DNA of 52,519 bases from Actinomycetota bacterium. Its GTDB lineage: Bacteria; Actinomycetota; Actinomycetes; Nanopelagicales; Nanopelagicaceae. Position 1 is the first letter of the stretch; every line of letters begins with the position of its first letter. The stretch is from positions 1 through 52,519 of the forward strand of contig JAPLBB010000051.1 of the NCBI GenBank assembly GCA_026392945.1. Reading direction: 5' to 3'. This document shows, piece after piece, positions 44,102 through 52,519 of this stretch. Below the pieces are notes generated by a model that saw nothing but the letters and a program-made list of their open reading frames with translations, was not told the origin of the DNA and searched no databases. A program made the position numbers and the translations under genes.

Positions 44102-44347
44102 TTAGCAATAGTACCGACTCATATCTCATTGATGATTGAGGTTAAATCATTAAATATAGATGTCGCTTTATTGTGAAACCGAGATATTAAAAAACGATTT
44201 GTAGAGAAATATCTTTTCAGGTTAACCACCTAAATATCAATATATTGATTTATCGGTCGTAATTGGCTCATTGGAAAGTCGATTTATAGGTATTAGAAAA
44301 AGATTATAAAATAGATTTATCGATAAATAGATTCAAGAAAAATCGGT
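44102..44347. other. 246-bp AT-rich gap with iteron-like GATTTAT motifs and palindromes
   Basis: This is the longest gene-free stretch in the window and clearly richer in A and T than its flanks. GATTTAT starts at 44247, 44281 and 44314; a GATTTGT at 44196 and a GGTTTAT at 44345 are related. The spacings 51, 34, 33 and 31 are near whole helical turns. Two perfect palindromes occur: TCAATATATTGA (44237-44248) and ATTTATCGATAAAT (44315-44328). No open reading frame of more than a few codons is seen. It also holds the aroH promoter at its left end. The function is unknown. Confidence 0.6.
44108..44113 (-). promoter_or_regulatory. -10 element of aroH-tyrA (leaderless type)
   Basis: On the minus strand TACTAT ends 6 nt before the aroH ATG. 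A weak TCATCA lies 16 nt further upstream. Confidence 0.4.
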
Positions 44348-45082
44348 TTATTTATTTAACTTTAAAAGGGTAAACAGATTTGTCATTTCTTGTGAATTTA
44401 ACACCCTATGACGCCCAGCCTTCATATCTCCCAGATTGATCGGGCCGAAGTCAAGGCGAATCAGCCTGAGCACCTTAAGGCCGAGGGACTCGATCAACCG
44501 CCGGATAATGTGAAAGCGACCCTCATGGATTGTTATCTCTACCCAGTGGTGGTTCTTGCTGACCGCTCTGGCATGGACAACCTTCATAGCTCGAGCCAAT
44601 CCATCTTCAAGCCTTACCCCCTGCAAAAGCTGGTCAGACATCTGCTTATTAAACTCCCCTTCAACCTCCACTAAATATCGCTTTTCTAAACCATATGAAG
44701 GATGAGTTGCTCGATGGGCTAAATCCCCATCATTAGTTAGCAGGATTATTCCTTCTGAATCCTTATCTAATCTTCCAACGTGATAAAGCCGGTCTTTTCG
44801 GTCCTTAAAGTAATCACCTAAATTCGCTCGACCTTCTGGATCTGACATGGTTGAAATAATGCCTGCTGGTTTATGAAAGGCAAGGTAAGTCTTAGACTTA
44901 TTTATACTTAAACTCTCACCATCGACTTTAACGTCATTAATTTCCGGATCATACTTACCACCAAGCTCAATAATGATTTCACCATCAACACTTACGCGAC
45001 CTTCAAGAATTAATTGGTCAGCAGCCCGCCTACTGGCAATGCCAGCATCAGCAATGATTTTATTTAAACGAGAAAGGCTCAC
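44348..45082 (-). CDS. rluB: 23S rRNA pseudouridine synthase (RluB-like)
   Basis: A 244-residue enzyme that makes a pseudouridine in 23S rRNA. An N-terminal S4 RNA-binding domain (RLNKIIADAGIASRRAADQL) precedes the catalytic domain, with the active-site Asp in YHVGRLDKDSEGIILLTNDG and a conserved HIIRRLIESLGLKVLRLIR. Conserved actinobacterial order scpA-scpB-rluB is kept. The start is GTG 45082; TAAACT ends 5 nt before it, so it may also be transcribed independently of scpAB. Confidence 0.93.
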   Translation of the reverse strand: MSLSRLNKIIADAGIASRRAADQLILEGRVSVDGEIIIELGGKYDPEINDVKVDGESLSINKSKTYLAFHKPAGIISTMSDPEGRANLGDYFKDRKDRLYHVGRLDKDSEGIILLTNDGDLAHRATHPSYGLEKRYLVEVEGEFNKQMSDQLLQGVRLEDGLARAMKVVHARAVSKNHHWVEITIHEGRFHIIRRLIESLGLKVLRLIRLDFGPINLGDMKAGRHRVLNSQEMTNLFTLLKLNK

Positions 45083-45087
45083 GCATA

Positions 45088-45093
45088 AGTTTA
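45088..45093 (-). promoter_or_regulatory. -10 element of rluB (leaderless type)
   Basis: On the minus strand TAAACT, the same hexamer as before metH, ends 5 nt before the GTG start. Confidence 0.4.
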
Positions 45094-45125
45094 GCGTGAT
45101 GTGAAGTAATTAAGAAATGTTTTAC

Positions 45126-45683
45126 TTACTCAGTTAAAGTTGAAAGCAACTCATCCAAACCATCGATATCAGGCAGGAATGGGGCTAATGCGGGTAGATC
45201 GGAGATGGAGTTAAGCCCTAACTTCTCAAGGAAGAATGAGGTTGTTTGATACAAAATTGCGCCTGACTCCCCTTCAACACCTGCCTCTTCAACCAAACCT
45301 CGATTAACTAGAGTCTTCATTACCGCTTCAACATTAACTCCTCGAATTGCAGAGACCCTTGCTCGTGATACCGGTTGCCGGTAAGCAATCACCGCTAATG
45401 TTTCAAGGGCTGCTTGCGTAAGTCGAGCTTGTTGACCATCTAAAACAAATTTTTCAACCAGGGGCGCCATCTCTGGGTGACTGTAGTAACGCCATCCGCC
45501 GGAAACCTGGCGTAATTCAAAACCTCGTTGTTCAACTTCATACTTTGTAGCTAACGATGTGAGAGCTGTGATGATCTCTTCCGTTGGAACCTCGATGATT
45601 TGGGCTAAAACAAGCTCGGTTACCGGCTCATCAACCACCATCAGGATCGCCTCTAGGCAACGCTGCAGTTCAACTTCAGACAT
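45126..45683 (-). CDS. scpB: Segregation and condensation protein B
   Basis: A 185-residue winged-helix protein that pairs with ScpA and SMC in chromosome condensation. The ScpB pattern is seen in RCLEAILMVVDEPVTELVLA, VSGGWRYYSHPEM, QAALETLAVIAYRQPVSRA and RGLVEEAG. ATG 45683 (MSEVELQRCLEA) overlaps the scpA end by 8 nt, and I prefer it to a start four codons upstream. smc is not in the window. Confidence 0.93.
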   Translation of the reverse strand: MSEVELQRCLEAILMVVDEPVTELVLAQIIEVPTEEIITALTSLATKYEVEQRGFELRQVSGGWRYYSHPEMAPLVEKFVLDGQQARLTQAALETLAVIAYRQPVSRARVSAIRGVNVEAVMKTLVNRGLVEEAGVEGESGAILYQTTSFFLEKLGLNSISDLPALAPFLPDIDGLDELLSTLTE

Positions 45684-46551
45684 TATCGGCCTCATCTATT
45701 GTTTGTACTGGCACATCAAACTCATCACTAACTTTAACCTCACCATGGGCAGTTCCAATCCAGGTTATCTGAAGCTCACCGAGTGAAACCATCTGTTCAA
45801 ACCGCACAACTCCCTCGCGATATAACTCAAGCAACGATAAGAACCGAGCCACAACCACCAATGTTGAGTCTGCATCTGCGATTAGGGCTCTAAATGTGAC
45901 ACGACCAGCGCGCCGCAGGTGTTCCACAACCTTGGCTGCCTGCTCGGCTACGCTTACCAGAGGTTGATGTAGGTGATCGATGTTAAAGGTGGGCGCAGTT
46001 TTCGGGGTTAAAACTCGATTAGCAATTGCGGCAAATCTTTGAGCACCAACACCTATTAAAACTTCTGGCAGCAATTGTGCGAAGTGAGGCTCTAGCGCCA
46101 CTAACCTGGCAAAAGATTTCTCTTCGCGATCAATTCGATCGGAAAATATTGCTGAAATCTCTTTAAATGCTCGGTACTGAAGTAACCTGGCAAATAGAAG
46201 ATCTCTTGCTTCAAGCAGTGCAAGGTCTGCTTCATCATCGATCTCCCCTGATGGTAGAAGTTTTGCTGCCTTTAAATCTAAAAGTGTGGCAGCAACAACT
46301 AAGAACTCAGTAGTTTTATCTAAATCCCAGCCATTTTCACTGTTTTCAAGCTGTTTTATATATGAGATGAACTCATCAGTTACTGCGCCAAGTGCTATGT
46401 CGGTTATATCCATCTTGTGGCGAGAGATAAGTTGCAGCAAAAGATCAAACGGGCCATCAAAATTAGCTAGGTGCAGGGAAAATCCAGCCACGCGGCCATC
46501 GGTAATCGAGGCAGCAGGCACCGCGGCGGTGGATAAATTTTCTTGCGACAT
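45676..46551 (-). CDS. scpA: Segregation and condensation protein A
   Basis: The kleisin of the SMC-ScpAB complex. The conserved opening FSLHLANFDGPFDLLLQLI and KMDITDIALGAVTDEFI lie near the N-terminus, KTTEFLVVAATLLDLKAAKL follows, and a C-terminal winged helix is present around VTFRALIADADSTLVVVARF. 291 residues from ATG 46551 (MSQENLSTAAV). That start has TATCTT 6 nt upstream and is preferred to TTG 46596, which would almost touch the divergent parA start. Confidence 0.93.
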   Translation of the reverse strand: MSQENLSTAAVPAASITDGRVAGFSLHLANFDGPFDLLLQLISRHKMDITDIALGAVTDEFISYIKQLENSENGWDLDKTTEFLVVAATLLDLKAAKLLPSGEIDDEADLALLEARDLLFARLLQYRAFKEISAIFSDRIDREEKSFARLVALEPHFAQLLPEVLIGVGAQRFAAIANRVLTPKTAPTFNIDHLHQPLVSVAEQAAKVVEHLRRAGRVTFRALIADADSTLVVVARFLSLLELYREGVVRFEQMVSLGELQITWIGTAHGEVKVSDEFDVPVQTIDEADNV

Positions 46552-46557
46552 GCGCAC

Positions 46558-46563
46558 AAGATA
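46558..46563 (-). promoter_or_regulatory. -10 element of scpA-scpB (leaderless type)
   Basis: On the minus strand TATCTT ends 6 nt before the scpA ATG. It lies in the 59-bp gap shared with the divergent parA promoter. Confidence 0.4.
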
Positions 46564-46575
46564 CTTCACACATCC

Positions 46576-46604
46576 TTGCCTTTGCACTTGCCCCACCGTA
46601 GGTT
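46576..46604 (+). promoter_or_regulatory. Promoter of parA and the RHH-like gene
   Basis: TTGCCT (46576-46581) and TAGGTT (46599-46604) are 17 nt apart, and the -10 ends 6 nt before the parA ATG. Confidence 0.45.
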
Positions 46605-46610
46605 GCGGTC

Positions 46611-47552
46611 ATGGCAAAAAACGCTAGAAAGACTTCTCTCTATAACGCTAAATCGACAAACAAGCCTGCCCTTTCTCGTGCGCGAGAAGAAGGCTTAGCA
46701 ACTACCTCTGATGTTTTGGGCAAGAAACTCCAAAATTTTCCAGAACCAAACCGGACTCCGGAAGCTGGAAGCGCAAGAGTTATCTCAGTAGTAAATCAAA
46801 AGGGTGGCGTTGGCAAAACAACGACTGCAATCAACTTAGGTGCTGCCTTAGCCGAGGTTGGCCGCCGGGTACTACTAATTGATTTTGATTCTCAAGCCTC
46901 TATGACCACAGGTCTTGGCATAAAAGGAACAGCGCTACGCGAGCAGTATGGATCTATCTGGTATTTATTAAATGACTCTGAAGCAAAGTTAGAAGATTTT
47001 ATTCTTAAGTCCTCTACCCCAGGTCTTGATTTCATTAGAGGCCATGAAGATTTAGCTGCTGCTGAAGCCGCTTTCGTTTCTGAAATTGCGAAAGAACATA
47101 AGCTTCGTAAATTACTAGCACCTGTGTTAGATAAATACGATGTAATTTTAATTGATTGCTCACCATCACTTGGAACATTGACTGTCAATGCCCTTACCGC
47201 TTCAAATGGCGTAATTATCCCGATGGAGTGTGAGTATTTTGCAGTTCTTGGTCTTTCACTTGTGAAAAAGACAATTCAAAAGATCAAAGAAAACACTAAT
47301 CCTGAGCTAGAAATTCTAGGTATTTTGGCAACAATGTTTGAGAAGAAGACAAGTCACTCCCGTGAGGTGCTAGAGCTCATTGATAAAGAGTTTCCAGATG
47401 AAGTCTTTGACACAATCATTTCCCGAACTGTTAGATTCTCAGAATCAACTGTTGCCGGCTTGCCAGTAACAGCTTATGCAAGCAGTAGTAGTGGCTCAGC
47501 TTCATACCGTCGCTTAGCTAGAGAGTTAATCGCAAGAGGAGGATCTAAGTGA
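46611..47552 (+). CDS. parA: ParA/Soj-family partition ATPase (scpAB-linked)
   Basis: A 313-residue deviant-Walker ATPase: VVNQKGGVGKTTTAINLG near residues 60-77, IDFDSQASMTTGLGI, and VILIDCSPSLGTLTVNAL. The first ~50 residues are a basic, poorly conserved tail. ParA ATPases position DNA together with a site-binding partner. This copy is not the oriC-linked ParA, because no ParB, dnaA or rpmH is near; it equals the scpA-adjacent paralogue of other Actinobacteria (Rv1708 in M. tuberculosis). The next gene overlaps its stop (GTGA) and is the likely partner. Confidence 0.92.
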   Translation: MAKNARKTSLYNAKSTNKPALSRAREEGLATTSDVLGKKLQNFPEPNRTPEAGSARVISVVNQKGGVGKTTTAINLGAALAEVGRRVLLIDFDSQASMTTGLGIKGTALREQYGSIWYLLNDSEAKLEDFILKSSTPGLDFIRGHEDLAAAEAAFVSEIAKEHKLRKLLAPVLDKYDVILIDCSPSLGTLTVNALTASNGVIIPMECEYFAVLGLSLVKKTIQKIKENTNPELEILGILATMFEKKTSHSREVLELIDKEFPDEVFDTIISRTVRFSESTVAGLPVTAYASSSSGSASYRRLARELIARGGSK

Positions 47553-47947
47553 GTCGTCGCGTAAGTTTGCCTGGTGCAGATGAGTTATTTAGAAATACTG
47601 CCACACTAAGTGCGGTACCTTCTCAACGAGAAAACGCAGAAGAGATAACACAAGCACCGGTTGCTGCTGCAACACCAAAGAATTCAGTACGCCAAACTCC
47701 AAGAAGAAGAGTTAATGCATTTGATCGTGCGCCATCTGGTAGAGAAAAACATGATGAGAAAATAACTGTTTATCTCTCCCCTGATGAACTTTATGATTTA
47801 GATCAAGCTCGTCTTGCACTTCGTGGTGATCTTGGCTTAGCAGTTGACCGAGGCAGAATTGTTAGAGAATCACTTGCAATTATTATTGCTGACCTTGAAG
47901 CAAAGGGTGACCAAAGTATTATTGCTCGCAGATTGCGCGGACGGTAA
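47549..47947 (+). CDS. Conserved ParA-linked protein, ribbon-helix-helix-like
   Basis: 132 residues of unknown function. The first ~65 are variable, polar and Pro/Arg-rich. The conserved C-terminal part begins GREKHDEKITVYLSPDELYD and continues with a helix LDQARLALRG and GRIVRESLAIIIADLEAKG. A beta strand followed by two helices with ITVYLS and RxxIVRESL resembles CopG/ParG-type ribbon-helix-helix DNA binding; this is my reading of the pattern and not a database match. The GTG start lies inside the parA stop, with GGAGG about 8 nt upstream. A DNA-site adaptor for ParA is the simplest guess. It converges on xerD with a 2-nt gap. Confidence 0.82.
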   Translation: MSRRVSLPGADELFRNTATLSAVPSQRENAEEITQAPVAAATPKNSVRQTPRRRVNAFDRAPSGREKHDEKITVYLSPDELYDLDQARLALRGDLGLAVDRGRIVRESLAIIIADLEAKGDQSIIARRLRGR

Positions 47948-47949
47948 AA

Positions 47950-50500
<2,551 letters not shown>

Positions 50501-50508
50501 CTAGATTA

Positions 50509-52227
50509 TCATGAATTTCTAACTATCGCTAATAACTCAGTTGCGTGTTCTTGCGCCGTCTTTGAATCCTCCTGCCCGCTTAACATCCTGGCGATTTCAA
50601 TTTTTCGAGCATCTTCACTCATTTCAATCACATCACTTTGTGTTACTAATCCACTTTCACTCTTCTTAACAACTAAATGATTATCAGCCCAGACTGCAAC
50701 TTGTGGCAGGTGAGTAATCACAATAACTTGAGCAGATTTTGCAAGCTTTGCTAGGCGCCGGCCAACTTCAACTGCTGCTTTTCCGCCAACTCCTGCATCA
50801 ACCTCATCAAAAATATATGTGCCAATTGGTTCGGCTTCAGCAATGACTACTTCAAGAGCTAACATAACCCGTGATAATTCACCACCACTTGCAACCTTAC
50901 TTAGTGAAAGAGGTGCAGCGCCAACGTGACCAGCAAATAGAATCGCAATCTCATCTAAGCCGGTGCTGGTGTAATTTTTTGGAATAGTACTATCTGCCAC
51001 CTTTTGTTCAATCACAAACTTAGCATTTGGCATTGCCAGGTTATTTATCTCGGCAGTTACCAATTTTGCCAGCTTCTCGCCACTTGCTTTTCTATCCTTC
51101 GAAATTTCTAGCGCTAGAGTCTTCAACTGAGTAAATAACTTCTCAGCCTCTTTTTCTAACTCCTTCACTCGTTCATCTCCCCCAGATAAATCTGCCATCT
51201 TTGCCTTGGCATTTTGGCCATCAATAATTAATTGTTCAAAGGCTGCATCTCGCTCACTACCCTTGCCATACCTTTTAAGTAGCGAATTCAAAGAAGCTTT
51301 GCGCTCCTGCAGAGTGGCAAATCGATTTGGATCAGCCTCGAGATTTGAAAGATAGGTAGTTAAATCACTACCCACATCGGAGAGATTAAGTAGTGACTCA
51401 GTGAAGCGCTCAGCTAATTTATCTAACTCACTATCCTTGCCACCAACTTGATCAAGGTTTTTTCGGATCTGTTGCAGCAGATTAATTGCAGAGATCTCAT
51501 CATCTTCTAAGAGATTAAGGCTGGCACTGACCGCCTGATTCAACTGCTCAACTGAACCCAGTTTTGCAATCTCATTTTCAATTTGTGACAACTCCCCGGA
51601 TTTTGGGGTCAGTTTGGCAAATTCAGCTGCAAACTCTGAGAGCAAAGCCATCTCTTTATCTCGCTGATTTAATTGGGATTGCAGGTCTGCTATTCGATCA
51701 ATCAACTGTTGATATTGATTAAAAATATTTTGATACTCAGCTAGATCAACGCCAGCAAAGCGATCGAGTAACTCACGGCTTACCGCCGGTTTTGTTAACT
51801 TCGAAGAGGATGACTGGGCATGAATCTCAACTAGGCTTTGGGAAAATTGATTTACCGCCGATGTTGAACTAACTGCCCCGCCAACTAATACACGAGATTT
51901 ACCAGCGGTGCTAAGTGTTCTAGTTATAACCACGCTCTCATCTTCAACCTCACCACCAGATTCAGTAATCAAATCAGCAATATCTTTAGGGACTGCAAAT
52001 TTACCAGTTATAACTGCCCGCTCTTGTCCCTGCCGAACTAAATCAGAGTCACTTTTACTTCCAAGAACTAATCCGAGCGCGGTTAAAACCATTGTTTTAC
52101 CAGCACCGGTTTCACCAGTTAAAACTGTTAAACCGGATTTGAATTCAATATTTGTGCTTTCAATTACGCCAAGACCGCGAATGGAAATTTCTTCTAAGCT
52201 GCTTTTACTAACCTTCTTACTCGCCAC
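50509..52227 (-). CDS. recN: DNA repair protein RecN
   Basis: An SMC-like ATPase for double-strand break repair. Walker A is GETGAGKTMVLTALGLVLGS near the N-terminus; a long coiled-coil-rich centre holds many Leu/Glu/Lys repeats. The signature ASGGELSRVMLALEV and Walker B YIFDEVDAGVGGKAA lie near the C-terminus. 572 residues from GTG 52227 (MASKKVSKSSLEEISIRGLG). This start overlaps the nadK end by 11 nt and has GAGGG upstream; the frame is open 12 codons further. recN next to nadK is common in Actinobacteria. Confidence 0.95.
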   Translation of the reverse strand: MASKKVSKSSLEEISIRGLGVIESTNIEFKSGLTVLTGETGAGKTMVLTALGLVLGSKSDSDLVRQGQERAVITGKFAVPKDIADLITESGGEVEDESVVITRTLSTAGKSRVLVGGAVSSTSAVNQFSQSLVEIHAQSSSSKLTKPAVSRELLDRFAGVDLAEYQNIFNQYQQLIDRIADLQSQLNQRDKEMALLSEFAAEFAKLTPKSGELSQIENEIAKLGSVEQLNQAVSASLNLLEDDEISAINLLQQIRKNLDQVGGKDSELDKLAERFTESLLNLSDVGSDLTTYLSNLEADPNRFATLQERKASLNSLLKRYGKGSERDAAFEQLIIDGQNAKAKMADLSGGDERVKELEKEAEKLFTQLKTLALEISKDRKASGEKLAKLVTAEINNLAMPNAKFVIEQKVADSTIPKNYTSTGLDEIAILFAGHVGAAPLSLSKVASGGELSRVMLALEVVIAEAEPIGTYIFDEVDAGVGGKAAVEVGRRLAKLAKSAQVIVITHLPQVAVWADNHLVVKKSESGLVTQSDVIEMSEDARKIEIARMLSGQEDSKTAQEHATELLAIVRNS

Positions 52228-52519
52228 GCCAACCCTCAACTGGCAACTTAAATTTTGCAACAATTCGATCGGTAAAGGTAGCAGGCTTAATATGTGCCAG
52301 CAAAATATCTTCCTTATCGCTAGTTAAAACAATCCGATCATTTTTCTGCAATTTAGTTCTTCTAATTCCATCAGCATTTAAATCCGCTGAATCACTCTCT
52401 AAATCAATTGCAATCTCTGAATGAGGTGAAACCACCATCGGCTTTGAAAAAAGGGCGTGTGCGGCAAGCGGTAGAAGTACTAACGCATCTACTTCAGGCC
52501 ATACAACTGGCCCACCTGC
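52217..52519 (-). CDS. nadK: NAD kinase, C-terminal part (partial)
   Basis: The 100 C-terminal residues of NAD kinase, which makes NADP from NAD. Recognised pieces are GGPVVWPEVDALVLLPLAAH, SKPMVVSPHSEIAI and HIKPATFTDRIVAKFKLPVE, then GW and a short end. The N-terminal half with the GGDG site lies beyond the right edge. Its stop overlaps the proposed recN start, so nadK and recN are co-transcribed. Confidence 0.92.
   Translation of the reverse strand, partial: AGGPVVWPEVDALVLLPLAAHALFSKPMVVSPHSEIAIDLESDSADLNADGIRRTKLQKNDRIVLTSDKEDILLAHIKPATFTDRIVAKFKLPVEGWRGE

Noticed and set aside
44102-44347. Replication origin in the AT-rich gap
   Set aside because: No clear DnaA boxes (TTATNCACA) are seen, and dnaA, dnaN, rpmH and parB are absent around it.

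Overview
The window is about 52.5 kb of densely packed core chromosome from a low-GC (roughly 40% by eye) actinobacterium. Mycothiol ligase mshC, pafB/pafC, a GarA-type FHA protein, helY, a polyprenol-mannose synthase and several gene orders shared with Mycobacterium and Streptomyces all point to Actinobacteria. The AT-rich composition, near absence of intergenic DNA and interlocking gene ends suggest a streamlined freshwater lineage such as the Nanopelagicales (acI). That placement is inference. I see no mobile element, CRISPR array, prophage or broken gene; only metK (left edge) and nadK (right edge) are cut by the window.

Layout: (1) 1-8.1 kb: metK end, priA, def, fmt, rsmB and rpe run rightwards; serB runs back; an orphan ABC ATPase and ung follow, closed by the one strong terminator. 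(2) 8.1-16.7 kb: purine permease and a YczE-like membrane protein (minus), uppP and a DUF554 protein (plus), alcohol dehydrogenase, tdk and apt (minus), tRNA-Leu(GAG), M20 peptidase, aldo/keto reductase. (3) 16.7-24.9 kb: an uncharacterised trio (histidine phosphatase, DUF3090 protein, kinase-like SCO1664 protein) feeding into mshC, then metH, a HAD phosphatase and trmI. (4) 24.9-34.5 kb: FKBP lipoprotein, pafB, pafC, tatA, tatC, lipid kinase, helY, 5'-3' exonuclease, lnt and ppm1, the last seven nearly all translationally coupled. (5) 34.5-44.1 kb, minus strand: gcvP, merR, DUF151 nuclease, merR, garA, gcvH, a CDP-alcohol phosphotransferase, a cmk-der fusion, tyrA, aroH. (6) 44.1-52.5 kb: an AT-rich 246-bp gap, rluB, scpB, scpA, divergent parA with a ribbon-helix-helix-like partner, then xerD, pyrG, recN, nadK on the minus strand.

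The most notable points are these. The Pup-proteasome genes that usually sit between trmI and FKBP/pafBC in Actinobacteria are absent, with the two flanking genes abutting at zero distance. The phosphatase, DUF3090 and kinase-like genes form a tightly coupled but functionally unknown unit. An orphan ParA/RHH pair lies beside scpAB and xerD, and the nearby 246-bp gap carries iteron-like GATTTAT motifs about three helical turns apart. Many operon-leading genes have a TANNNT -10 box only 5-8 nt before the start codon, which predicts widespread leaderless mRNAs.

Some genes form functional groups: translation start and rRNA/tRNA modification (def, fmt, rsmB, trmI, rluB), nucleotide salvage (permease, apt, tdk), sulfur and one-carbon metabolism (metK, metH, mshC, gcvP/gcvH), the cell envelope and export (uppP, lnt, ppm1, tatAC), and chromosome maintenance (priA, ung, helY, exonuclease, recN, xerD, scpAB, parA). 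No search could be run; family calls rest on motifs read from the translations and on remembered gene orders.
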